In this document: positions 23,170 to 31,601 of the stretch, piece after piece
Position numbering within the stretch: position 1 is the first letter of the stretch
How the letters are laid out: every line of letters starts with the position of its first letter
Source: Streptomyces griseus
GTDB taxonomy: Bacteria > Actinomycetota > Actinomycetes > Streptomycetales > Streptomycetaceae
DNA: 64,000 nucleotides
Direction of reading: 5' to 3'
NCBI RefSeq assembly: GCF_001715295.1
Contig: NZ_MDKB01000001.1
Location: 990,649 to 1,054,648 of the forward strand
The notes under the pieces: model-generated
Databases searched by the model: none
What the model was told of the DNA's origin: nothing
The model's input: the letters and a program-made list of their open reading frames with translations, nothing else
Program-made: the position numbers and the translations under genes

Positions 23170-24678
23170 ATGGCAGCCCGAGCACGCCGGACGACGCGTC
23201 GCACCTCGAGGTTCGCCGCGGGCAGCCTGCTGATCGCCGCCGCGACCTTTCTGCCCGGTGCCCCGTCGGCCGCGGAGGTACCGGAGCTCGACGTGCCGGT
23301 CGACTACACCTGCCGGTTCCCCTCCGGCTCCTACGCGCTGACGGCCGTGCTCAGGGGAAGCATCCCGGCCGACGGCCTCGCGGGCCGGCCGGTGGAGCCG
23401 CAGGACATCTCCCTCGCGCTGGACCTGCCGGCACCGGCCGTGGCGGAGCTGGCCGCACTCGGCGCCGGCTCCGTCTCCGGCCGGGCGGACCTCACGGTGG
23501 TGCACGCCATGGGCGAGGAGACTGCCACGGCACGCTGGTCGGAACTCTCCGCGCCCGCGCGGGACGTCACCGGTCAGGAGGGGCTCACCCTCGAGGCGGC
23601 GGGCCCCGTCCCCGCGGCCACGTTCGGTTCCGCGGGGACGGCGACCCTGTCGGCCTCGGACCTGTCGCTCTCGCTGACTCCTCTCCGGGCGGACGGCTCC
23701 CCGACCGAGCCCGCCGTGGTCGAGGTCGAGTGCGTGCCGGCGGACGGTGCGGACGGCAGGCTGGCCACGGTCGTCATCGGTGAGGCGCCGGGGGACGGGC
23801 CGGTACCGGACCCCGACCCGGTCCCGGCACCGGAACCGAAGCCGGAGAAGCCCGTCGACCCCGGTTCCCCCACGGAGCCCGGCACCGGGGCACCGGAGAT
23901 CGAGGGGAAGCTGCCCGCCGGTGCGAGGGAGAGGCTGGAGGCGGCCCGGAGGAAGGCGCAGACCCTCGCGGACGGCCCCGAGCCGTGCCCGTTCCCCCCG
24001 ATACCGCTCCCCACCCCCGCGGAGACCTACGTGGCGGGCTACACCAACGTCAGGAAGATGGACGAGGCGGCCCTGCTGGGCCCGGCGCGCCTCGACGTCA
24101 CCCTGATGAAGGAGTACATCCCCGACCCGTGCACGAGCACGTTCAAGGTCCTGAGCGAGGCGGACTTCATGTACGAGGGACGTCGTCAGCTCCCCCCGGC
24201 ACAGGGCACGTTCCTCACCTACGGCTTCATGCCGACCACCGCGACGATGGAACTGATCCAGGTCGGGGGGCCGGCGAGGATCGAGTCGGTCAGCGTGACG
24301 AGTGACCCCACGATGCCCGAGTACACGACGGTCACCGCCGAGTTCGATCTCCGGATCAGCGACGTCGAGGTCAACGGGGTACCTCTCGACGTCGGGCCGA
24401 ACTGCCGCACGGCCGAGCGGATCAAGCAGACCCTCCACGCCTTCGGGACCGGCAATCCACCCTCGGGGTATACCGTCAACCGCGGCGGGGCCATGGACGG
24501 GGAGACCTTCATACCGGCGTTCACGGGGTGCGGTGTCGACGAAGACGTGTCCGCCCTGCTCACCTCGTCCATCTCCGGCGGTGGGAACTACATCAAGATG
24601 ACCCAGGCGCCGCTCTGCGTCCTCAACGACACGAGCAGTGTGGACTGCCCGGCGAAGAAGCCCACGCCCGAGCGCTGA
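23170..24678 (+). CDS. Secreted DUF6801-like protein with Pro-rich linker
   Basis: The 502-residue protein has a signal peptide (about 1-36), an N-terminal domain (about 37-205; VDYTCRFPSGSYALTAVLRGSIPADG fits DUF6801), a Pro/Asp/Glu/Lys linker (about 212-255, PDPDPVPAPEPKPEKP) and a C-terminal Cys-rich domain (about 275-495; EPCPFPPIPLP, PDPCTSTFKVLSEADFMYEG, NCRTAERIKQTLHAFG). It is an extracellular, probably cell-wall-spanning protein. DUF6801 assignment is from memory of the motif. The 938-bp mce upstream region follows. Confidence 0.75.
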   Translation: MAARARRTTRRTSRFAAGSLLIAAATFLPGAPSAAEVPELDVPVDYTCRFPSGSYALTAVLRGSIPADGLAGRPVEPQDISLALDLPAPAVAELAALGAGSVSGRADLTVVHAMGEETATARWSELSAPARDVTGQEGLTLEAAGPVPAATFGSAGTATLSASDLSLSLTPLRADGSPTEPAVVEVECVPADGADGRLATVVIGEAPGDGPVPDPDPVPAPEPKPEKPVDPGSPTEPGTGAPEIEGKLPAGARERLEAARRKAQTLADGPEPCPFPPIPLPTPAETYVAGYTNVRKMDEAALLGPARLDVTLMKEYIPDPCTSTFKVLSEADFMYEGRRQLPPAQGTFLTYGFMPTTATMELIQVGGPARIESVSVTSDPTMPEYTTVTAEFDLRISDVEVNGVPLDVGPNCRTAERIKQTLHAFGTGNPPSGYTVNRGGAMDGETFIPAFTGCGVDEDVSALLTSSISGGGNYIKMTQAPLCVLNDTSSVDCPAKKPTPER

Positions 24679-24791
24679 CCCGGCCGGACCGGCCGGCGGC
24701 CCCCGTTCCGCACGGGACGCGGCACCGCCGGCCGGACCCGGCCCTCTCCCGCGCCCGTGTCGCCCTGGGGTCCGGCGCGCGCGTTCCCGAC

Positions 24792-24909
24792 CCCGGTTCC
24801 CGTGTCCGCGGTGCCGCGACGGCCCGTTCGCGTACTTCCGATCCGGCCTTCCCGGTTCCCGTGTCCGCGGTGCCGCGACGGCCCGTTCGCGTACTTCGTT
24901 CCGGCCTTC
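24792..24909. repeat. Imperfect tandem duplication of about 59 bp
   Basis: A segment beginning CCCGGTTCCCGTGTCCGCGG at 24792 is repeated at 24851 with only a few changes near the end of each copy. It lies in the untranslated region 110-230 bp after the third secreted-protein gene. Confidence 0.8.
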
Positions 24910-24998
24910 CCGCTTTCCGTCCCCGGGGCCTGACGCTCCCCGTCCCATGCCCCGCACCCGGTGGCCCCGTCCCTCCTGTCCGGATCCGAAACCCGTGA

Positions 24999-25294
24999 TA
25001 CTCACCGGGCCCCTCCTCGCCCGGTGACAAAACACGCGTCCCCGCCCGTGGGTGACCCGCCGGCGATTACTCACCTGCGGACAATCGCCGGGCCGTGCGT
25101 ACTCACCGGCGCACACATATCCGCACCGGTGCGCATGTACTCGCGGAATTATGTGTGAGCGGTATTGCGCAGCCAGGTTACTCGCCCGTAGCGTCCCCGT
25201 TGAGCAGATCGGAAACGCGTCCTCATCCGCTTCTCCGGCGCATGTGACGCCCTGGTCCAGTCCGCTCGGACCGGGATTTCGCCAGGAGTTACTC
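24999..25294. promoter_or_regulatory. Cluster of TACTC motifs upstream of the Mce operon
   Basis: TACTC occurs on the + strand at 24999, 25068, 25100, 25138, 25179 and 25290, mostly in the context (G/T)TACTC(A/G)CC/G. The copy at 25177-25191, GTTACTCGCCCGTAG, matches motifs near 19056 and 20782. The copy at 25068 belongs to CTCACCTGCGGACAATC (25070-25086), a 15/17 match to the element at 20522 upstream of pucR. No gene is seen between 24679 and 25616; this looks like a multi-site control region. Confidence 0.6.
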
Positions 25295-25404
25295 CGGAAT
25301 CCGGCCTTCCGTCGGAGGCCGGTTCCTCCCACCGCCGGGACCTCGTGGCTCCGCCCGTCCGAGCCGTGGGCCCCGGCACGCACCGGAGTGCTTGCGCAGT
25401 GTGC

Positions 25405-25430
25405 GACAAACCAGGGGCCCCTGGTTTGTC
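25405..25430. promoter_or_regulatory. Perfect 26-bp palindrome upstream of the Mce operon
   Basis: GACAAACCAGGGG followed directly by its reverse complement CCCCTGGTTTGTC, no spacer, about 190 bp before the ATPase start. A second near-symmetric GTCATCCGGTGAC overlaps its right end. It is probably a dimeric or tetrameric repressor site; as RNA it could fold into a strong hairpin. Confidence 0.75.
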
Positions 25431-25616
25431 ATCCGGTGACAAGTGGTCCGCCGACCGAGTCAAGACCGAGGATTTCCGCTGTTCAACGGCTTGTCCTGGC
25501 GTTTCGGCGGACATAGCGTGCGCCTCCCGGTGCACGTGTGACGCGTCGCCTTCGGAGTCACCGGAGCCGGAGTACCGACGGACGAGGTCGTTCACCACCC
25601 TTGCGAAGGAGGGCCG

Positions 25617-26606
25617 ATGGGAATCGAAGTAGTCGTCGAAGGCCTCACGAAGTCCTTCGGTAAGCAGAACATATGGCAGGACGTGAGCCTTACCCTGCCG
25701 GCCGGTGAGGTGAGCGTCATGCTCGGTCCCTCCGGCACCGGGAAGACAGTGTTCCTGAAATCCATCATCGGACTGCTGAAACCGGAAAGAGGCCGCGTCC
25801 TCATCAACGGCGTCGACATGGTCAACAGTCCCGAGCGGGAGATCATGGAGACCCGGAAGCTCTTCGGCCTGATGTTCCAGGACGGCGCCCTCTTCGGTTC
25901 GATGTCCCTTTTCGACAACATCGCCTTTCCCCTGCGTGAACACACCCGCAAGAAGGAATCCGAGATCCGGCGCATCGTCATGGAGCGCATCGACATCGTC
26001 GGCCTGCTCGGAGCCGAGGAGAAGCTTCCCGGAGAGATATCCGGCGGCATGCGCAAGCGCGCCGGTCTCGCCCGTGCCCTCGTCCTGGACCCCCAGATCA
26101 TCCTCTGCGACGAGCCGGACTCCGGACTCGACCCGGTCCGCACCGCCTACCTCTCGCAGTTGCTCATCGACCTCAACGCGCAGATCGACGCGACGATGCT
26201 CATCGTCACCCACAACCTCGACATCGCGGCCACCGTCCCCGACAACATGGGCATGCTGTTCTGCCGCAACCTCGTCACCTTCGGGCCCCGCGAGGTACTG
26301 CTCACCAGCGACACCCCCGTGGTCTCCCAGTTCCTGGCGGGGCGCCGCGAAGGCCCCATCGGCATGTCCGAGGAGAAGGACGCGGCCACCCTGGCCGCCG
26401 AGCGGACGACGGCCGGCGGACCGTACGCCGGCTCCGGGCCCTGCACCGTCGTTCCGCAACTGGAGCCCTCACCGGGCCTGCCCGTCCGGCAGGGCGCGCT
26501 GCGCCGCCGGGAGCGGGTCCTCGCCATGATGGGCACGCTGCCGGAGGCCGCCCGTACGGCCATCCTGGACAGCTACACGCCGACCCTGGGCGGTGGGCGC
26601 CCGTGA
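25617..26606 (+). CDS. mceG: Mce transport ATPase (Mkl/MceG)
   Basis: The 329-residue ABC ATPase has Walker A GPSGTGKT at 37-44, Q-loop in LMFQDGALF, signature SGGMRKRAGLARAL starting at 142, Walker B IILCDEPDSGLDP (161-173) and switch H199. SGGMRKR is the MlaF/MceG variant of the ABC signature. A C-terminal extension of about 75 residues is the Mkl hallmark. It powers import of lipids or steroids by the Mce complex. AAGGAGG lies 4 nt before the ATG. It is the first gene of the operon and is coupled by GTGA to the permease. Confidence 0.95.
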   Translation: MGIEVVVEGLTKSFGKQNIWQDVSLTLPAGEVSVMLGPSGTGKTVFLKSIIGLLKPERGRVLINGVDMVNSPEREIMETRKLFGLMFQDGALFGSMSLFDNIAFPLREHTRKKESEIRRIVMERIDIVGLLGAEEKLPGEISGGMRKRAGLARALVLDPQIILCDEPDSGLDPVRTAYLSQLLIDLNAQIDATMLIVTHNLDIAATVPDNMGMLFCRNLVTFGPREVLLTSDTPVVSQFLAGRREGPIGMSEEKDAATLAAERTTAGGPYAGSGPCTVVPQLEPSPGLPVRQGALRRRERVLAMMGTLPEAARTAILDSYTPTLGGGRP

Positions 26607-27457
26607 CGGCCCCCCTGCCGGTGCGGCCGCCCGAACCGCCCGCCCCCCGGACCCCGCCCGCACCGCCCGGACCCGGGCGGCGAGCACCCTCCGGACTCCT
26701 CGCCCCGCTGCGCCGGACCGGCCAGCTGTTCGCACTCGCCCTGGCCGTCGCCCGCGCGGTCTTCCGGCGGCCCTTCCAGGTACGGGAGTTCATCGAGCAG
26801 TTCTGGTTCGTCGCCAGTGTCACCATCCTGCCCGCCGCCCTCGTCTCCATCCCCTTCGGCGCGGTCATCGCCCTCCAGGTCGGCTCCCTGACCGAACAGC
26901 TCGGCGCCCAGTCCTTCACCGGCGGTGCCAGCGTCCTCGCCGTCATCCAGCAGGCCAGCCCGCTCATCGTGGCGCTCCTGATCGCCGGGGCGGCCGGCTC
27001 GGCCATCTGCGCCGACCTCGGCTCGCGCACGATCCGCGAGGAGCTCGACGCGATGGAGGTCATGGGCGTCTCGCCCGTCCAGCGGCTGGTCGTCCCGCGC
27101 GTGCTCGCCACCATGTCCGTCGCCGTCCTGCTCAACGGCCTGGTCTCCGTCGTCGGCACCCTCGGCGGCTACTTCTTCAACGTGATCATGCAGGGCGGCA
27201 CCCCCGGCGCGTACCTCGCCAGCTTCTCCGCCCTGGCCCAGCTGCCCGACCTGTACATCGGCGAACTCAAGGCGCTCGTCTTCGGTTTCATCGCCGGGAT
27301 CGTCGCCGCCTACCGCGGACTGAACCCGCGCGGCGGCCCGAAGGGCGTCGGCGACGCCGTCAACCAGTCCGTCGTCATCACCTTCATGCTGCTGTTCGCC
27401 GTCAACATGGTCCTCACGACGATCTACCTGCAGATCGTCCCCCCGAAGGGGGGCTGA
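26603..27457 (+). CDS. yrbEA: Mce permease YrbE-A (MlaE family)
   Basis: The 284-residue membrane protein begins with a Pro-rich cytoplasmic head (about 1-35), then the MlaE/YrbE fold of five to six transmembrane helices. LDAMEVMGVSPVQRLVVPRVLA is the conserved EExDAxxVMGxxP coupling region contacting the ATPase. It forms the inner-membrane channel with YrbE-B. GTG start overlaps the mceG stop; the next permease starts 4 nt after its stop. Confidence 0.95.
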   Translation: MTAPLPVRPPEPPAPRTPPAPPGPGRRAPSGLLAPLRRTGQLFALALAVARAVFRRPFQVREFIEQFWFVASVTILPAALVSIPFGAVIALQVGSLTEQLGAQSFTGGASVLAVIQQASPLIVALLIAGAAGSAICADLGSRTIREELDAMEVMGVSPVQRLVVPRVLATMSVAVLLNGLVSVVGTLGGYFFNVIMQGGTPGAYLASFSALAQLPDLYIGELKALVFGFIAGIVAAYRGLNPRGGPKGVGDAVNQSVVITFMLLFAVNMVLTTIYLQIVPPKGG

Positions 27458-27460
27458 GCG

Positions 27461-28264
27461 ATGTCGATGCTCGGCTGGCTGGACCGCTCCGGTGAACAGC
27501 TCACCTTCTACGTTCGCGCCCTCGTCTGGATCCCCAGGACCCTGCGCCGCTACCTCAAGGAGGTGCAACGGCTGCTCGCCGAAGTCGCCTTCGGCAGCGG
27601 CGGCCTCGGGGTCGTCGGCGGCACCGTCGGCGTGATGATCGCGATGACCCTCGCCACCGGCTCGGTCGTAGGCCTCCAGGGTTACGCCGCCCTCGACCAG
27701 ATCGGCACCTCCGCCTTCACCGGATTCATCTCCGCCTACTTCAACACCCGCGAGATCGCCCCGCTCGTCGCCGGACTCGCCCTCTCCGCGACCGTCGGCG
27801 CCGGCTTCACCGCCCAGCTCGGTGCCATGCGGATCAACGAGGAGGTCGACGCCCTCGAAGCGATGGGGGTGCGGTCGATGCCCTACCTGGTCACCACCCG
27901 CATCATCGCCGGGGTCGTCGCGATCGTCCCGCTGTACGCGATCGGCCTGCTCTCCTCCTACCTCGCCTCCCGGTACATCACCGTCCTGTTCAACGGGCAG
28001 TCCGCGGGCACCTACGACCACTACTTCGATCTCTTCCTCTCCCCGGACGACGTCCTCCTGTCGGTCCTCAAGGTGCTGATCTTCAGCGTGCTGGTGATCC
28101 TCGCCCACTGCTACTACGGCTTCCACGCCACCGGTGGTCCCGCCGGAGTGGGAGTGGCCGTGGGCCGGTCGGTGCGCAACGCCATCGTGCTCATCAGCGT
28201 CACCGACTTCTTCCTCTCGCTCGCCATCTGGGGTGCGACGACCACGGTGAAGGTGGCGGGCTGA
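27461..28264 (+). CDS. yrbEB: Mce permease YrbE-B (MlaE family)
   Basis: The 267-residue permease has the same fold as its neighbour, with INEEVDALEAMGVRSMPYLVTTRIIAG as the ATPase-contact motif. It pairs with YrbE-A. The stop overlaps mceA by 1 nt (TGATG arrangement). It lacks a long cytoplasmic head. Confidence 0.95.
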   Translation: MSMLGWLDRSGEQLTFYVRALVWIPRTLRRYLKEVQRLLAEVAFGSGGLGVVGGTVGVMIAMTLATGSVVGLQGYAALDQIGTSAFTGFISAYFNTREIAPLVAGLALSATVGAGFTAQLGAMRINEEVDALEAMGVRSMPYLVTTRIIAGVVAIVPLYAIGLLSSYLASRYITVLFNGQSAGTYDHYFDLFLSPDDVLLSVLKVLIFSVLVILAHCYYGFHATGGPAGVGVAVGRSVRNAIVLISVTDFFLSLAIWGATTTVKVAG

Positions 28265-29559
28265 TGCACACCTCCAGGGCGCAGACCGTGCGCCGCAGAC
28301 TCGCCGGCACGGCCTTCGTGCTCGTGCCCGCCCTCCTGGCATGGTTGTCGGTCTCCGTGTACGAGAAGGACTTCGCCGACGAGGCCACCGTGACCGTGCG
28401 CACCGGAAGCGTCGGCAACGAGATGCACGACAACGCCGACGTGAAGCTGCGCGGCGTCGTGATCGGGCGGGTCCGCGCCATCAGGTCCGACGGTGCGGGT
28501 GCCCGCCTCACCCTCGCCATCGACCCGGACCGGCTCGGGCAGATCCCGGCCGACGTCACGGCGCAGATGCTGCCCACCACCCTGTTCGGTGAGCGCTTCG
28601 TCGCCCTCGTGCCCCCGGCCGTGCCGTCCGCACGGACGCTGCGGGCGGGGGCGGTGATCCCGCAGGACCGCTCCAGCAACGCGATCGAGCTGGAGGAGGT
28701 CCTCGACAACGTCCTGCCGATGCTCACCGCCGTCAAGCCGGAGAAGCTCGCCGCCACCCTGGGAGCCGTCTCCCAGGCACTCCAGGGCCGCGGCGCCGAG
28801 CTCGGCGACACCCTGGTCGCCCTCGACGCCCACCTCGAGGAGTTCAACCCCCAGCTTCCGACCCTCAACGCGGACATCAAGCACCTCGTCGAGGTGAGCC
28901 ATCTCTACGCCGACGCGGCCCCCGACGTCCTGGCCGCGCTGACCGACTTCACCACCACCAGCGGCACGATCGCCGAGCAGCAGGCGGAACTCGCGGACCT
29001 GTACGGCTCGACCACCGCGTCGGCCCAGGACGTCACCTCCTTCCTGCGGAAGAACAAGGACAACCTCATCCGGCTCTCCGCCTCGGGCCGGCCGACGCTG
29101 GAGCTCCTCGCCGAGTACTCCGAGGCCTTCCCCTGCACCCTGCGCACCATGGCCGGGTTCGTCCCCGCCATGGACAAGGCGCTCGGCAAGGGCACCGGCG
29201 AACCCGGACTCCACGTCACCGTCAAGGCCGTGGAATCCAAGGGCCGGTACGTCCCCGGGAGGGACACCCCGGTGTACGGCGCGACCGGTGGCCCGCACTG
29301 CTACTCGGTGCCGTACGTCGGCAGGGCGGCACCCACCGCCGACACCCGTGCCGCCGGCGCCCCGGCGGCCGCCCCCACGCCGGAGCACGAGGCGGCGGCC
29401 ACCGGCGACGGACTGGGCATGCCCAACTCCCCGCAGGAGAGCCGGCTCGTCAACGAACTCGTCGCCCCCTCACTGAACGTACGGCCGCAGACGCTGCCCG
29501 GCTGGAGCAGCGTGCTCATCGGTCCGGCCTTCCGCGGTACGGAGGTGAAGCTCGGATGA
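28264..29559 (+). CDS. mceA: Mce family protein MceA
   Basis: The 431-residue protein has an N-terminal anchor (about 14-32), an MlaD/MCE domain (about 38-115; DNADVKLRGVVIGRVRAI) and a long alpha-helical region (about 130-330) that forms the hexameric tube with MceB-F. The C-terminus from about 365 is Ala/Pro-rich. TTLFGERFVALVPP is the usual MCE-domain end. First of six mce genes; ATGA overlap with mceB. Confidence 0.93.
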   Translation: MHTSRAQTVRRRLAGTAFVLVPALLAWLSVSVYEKDFADEATVTVRTGSVGNEMHDNADVKLRGVVIGRVRAIRSDGAGARLTLAIDPDRLGQIPADVTAQMLPTTLFGERFVALVPPAVPSARTLRAGAVIPQDRSSNAIELEEVLDNVLPMLTAVKPEKLAATLGAVSQALQGRGAELGDTLVALDAHLEEFNPQLPTLNADIKHLVEVSHLYADAAPDVLAALTDFTTTSGTIAEQQAELADLYGSTTASAQDVTSFLRKNKDNLIRLSASGRPTLELLAEYSEAFPCTLRTMAGFVPAMDKALGKGTGEPGLHVTVKAVESKGRYVPGRDTPVYGATGGPHCYSVPYVGRAAPTADTRAAGAPAAAPTPEHEAAATGDGLGMPNSPQESRLVNELVAPSLNVRPQTLPGWSSVLIGPAFRGTEVKLG

Positions 29560-30587
29560 AGCGCCGCTCCCTCGCGGGACCGCTCGTGAAGTCCCTCGTC
29601 TTCGTCGTGGTGACGGCCCTCGCCACCACCGTCCTGGCCCTGTCCATCGCCAACACGGGGGTCGGTGACACCGACTCGTACAAGGCCCGGTTCACCGACG
29701 TCACCGGCCTCGTCGTCGGTGACAGCGTCCGGATCGCCGGCGTCGAGGTCGGGCAGGTCGAGTCCGTCGAGGTCGCCGGCAGACGGGAGGCCGAGGTCGG
29801 CTTCGCCGTACGCAAGGGCCGGAGACTGCCCGCCTCGGTGACCGCGTCGATCAAGTACCTCAACATGGTCGGCCAGCGCTACGTCGACCTCGGCCGTGGC
29901 GCCGGGCCGGTCGGCGAGAGCTTCCGGCCGGGAGAGACCATCCCACTCTCCCGGACGACGCCCGCGCTCGATCTCACCCAGCTCTTCAACGGCTTCCAGC
30001 CGCTCTTCGAAGGGCTCTCCCCGCCGGACGTCAACCAGCTCGCCGGCTCCCTCGTGCGCGTCCTCCAGGGCGAGGGCGGCACCGTCGACAGCATCCTCTC
30101 CCACGTCGGATCGCTGACCGGAACGGTCGCGGCCAAGGACAAGGTGATCGGCGAGGTGATCAAGAACCTCAACACGGTACTGAAGACCGTCAACGACCGC
30201 GAGGCGGGCTTCGACGACCTCGTGGACACCCTCCAGAAGCTCGTCACGGGCTTCGCGGGCGACCGCGAACCGCTCGGCGACGCGGTCACCGCCATGGGCG
30301 CGCTGACCACGGTCACCGCCGACCTCCTCCAGGACGGCCGGGCGCCGCTCAAGGAGGACATCGCGCAGCTCGGGCGCCTCACCGAGGGGCTCAACAGGAA
30401 CGCGCCGGACATCGAGAACTTCCTGGCGAAGACCCCGGCCAAGATGGAGGCGATCACCCGCCTCACCTCCTACGGCTCGTGGCTCAACCTCTATCTCTGC
30501 GAAGCGAAGGTCAGGGGTGTGACCACCGACGACGGCAGTGCCCCGCCCACCGGCATCACGATCGGCCGACCGAGGTGCCAGGCATGA
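29556..30587 (+). CDS. mceB: Mce family protein MceB
   Basis: The 343-residue protein has an anchor at about 12-32, an MCE domain (about 36-115; VVGDSVRIAGVEVGQVESVEV, then IKYLNMVGQRYVDL) and a helical tail containing Q-L-F-N-G-F-Q-P-L-F, typical of the MceB position. It ends with a short Cys-containing tail (YLCEAKVRG). Coupled on both sides by ATGA overlaps. Confidence 0.93.
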   Translation: MKRRSLAGPLVKSLVFVVVTALATTVLALSIANTGVGDTDSYKARFTDVTGLVVGDSVRIAGVEVGQVESVEVAGRREAEVGFAVRKGRRLPASVTASIKYLNMVGQRYVDLGRGAGPVGESFRPGETIPLSRTTPALDLTQLFNGFQPLFEGLSPPDVNQLAGSLVRVLQGEGGTVDSILSHVGSLTGTVAAKDKVIGEVIKNLNTVLKTVNDREAGFDDLVDTLQKLVTGFAGDREPLGDAVTAMGALTTVTADLLQDGRAPLKEDIAQLGRLTEGLNRNAPDIENFLAKTPAKMEAITRLTSYGSWLNLYLCEAKVRGVTTDDGSAPPTGITIGRPRCQA

Positions 30588-31600
30588 GGATCACGCCCGT
30601 ACGGGAACGCAACCCCGTAGCCGTCGGCCTCGTGGGCCTCGTCCTCCTGGCCCTCGTCGGACTCGCCGCCTACCGGGCCGACGCCCTGCCCTTCGTCGGC
30701 GGCGGCACCACCTACAGCGCCGACTTCACCGAGTCCGCGGGGCTCGACACCGGCGACGAGGTGCGCATCGCCGGGGTGAAGGTCGGCGAGGTCACCGGAG
30801 TCACCCTGGACGGCGCCGCGGTGAAGGTCGACTTCAGGGTGAAGGACGCCTGGATCGGGGACGCCTCCACCGTCGGCATCGCCATCAAGACCCTCCTGGG
30901 CGACAAGTACCTCGCCGTCGACCCGCTCGGCGACGCGCCCCAGGACCCCGCGTCCCGCATCCCCGCCGCGCGCACCACCTCCCCGTACGACGTCACCCAG
31001 GCGTTCAACGGGCTCGGCGAGACCATCGAGGAGATCGACACCGCCCAGCTCGCCCGCAGCTTCCGGACCATCTCCGACACGTTCAAGGACTCGCCCCCGG
31101 ACGTACGCAGCGCCGCGATCGGGCTGTCCGCCCTGTCGAGGACGGTCTCCGAGCGGGACGCGCAGCTCGCCACCCTCCTCAAGGGCAGCAAGCAGCTCAC
31201 CCGGACACTCGCCACGAGGAAGAGCAGCTTCGAGACCCTGCTCGAGGACGGCAACCTGCTTCTCGGCGAGATCCAGGCCCGCCGCGACTCCATCCATCTG
31301 CTCCTCACCGGGACACGGAACCTCGGCACCCAGCTCACCGGCCTCGTCGCGGACAACGACAAGCAGCTGCGGCCCACACTCGACTCGCTCGGCCGCGTCA
31401 CCACCGTGCTCGTCAAGAACCGCAAGAGCCTGGACAAGGTGCTCGCGCTGGCCGGCTCCTACAACCGGCTCGTCGGCAACACCCTCGGCAACGGCCGCTG
31501 GTTCGACAACTACGTCTGCGGAGTCGTCCCCAAGAACTACCTGCCCGCCGGTACGCCTCCGGAGAACGACTGCATGCCGCCGAAGCAGGGGGGCCGCTGA
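30584..31600 (+). CDS. mceC: Mce family protein MceC
   Basis: The 338-residue protein has an anchor (about 12-30), an MCE domain (LDTGDEVRIAGVKVGEVTGV, IKTLLGDKYLAV) and the TSPYDVTQAFNGL motif of the family, followed by coiled helices and a conserved end WFDNYVCGVVPKNYLPAG. ATG 30584 is set by the ATGA overlap with mceB; an upstream in-frame start would lie inside mceB. Confidence 0.93.
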   Translation: MRITPVRERNPVAVGLVGLVLLALVGLAAYRADALPFVGGGTTYSADFTESAGLDTGDEVRIAGVKVGEVTGVTLDGAAVKVDFRVKDAWIGDASTVGIAIKTLLGDKYLAVDPLGDAPQDPASRIPAARTTSPYDVTQAFNGLGETIEEIDTAQLARSFRTISDTFKDSPPDVRSAAIGLSALSRTVSERDAQLATLLKGSKQLTRTLATRKSSFETLLEDGNLLLGEIQARRDSIHLLLTGTRNLGTQLTGLVADNDKQLRPTLDSLGRVTTVLVKNRKSLDKVLALAGSYNRLVGNTLGNGRWFDNYVCGVVPKNYLPAGTPPENDCMPPKQGGR

Positions 31601-31601
31601 C

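Noticed and set aside
25345..25632. 95-codon rightward open frame over the Mce upstream region
   Set aside because: It runs through the 26-bp palindrome and overlaps the mceG start and ribosome site in another frame. Its composition is Cys/Ser/Arg-rich and it has no recognisable domain.
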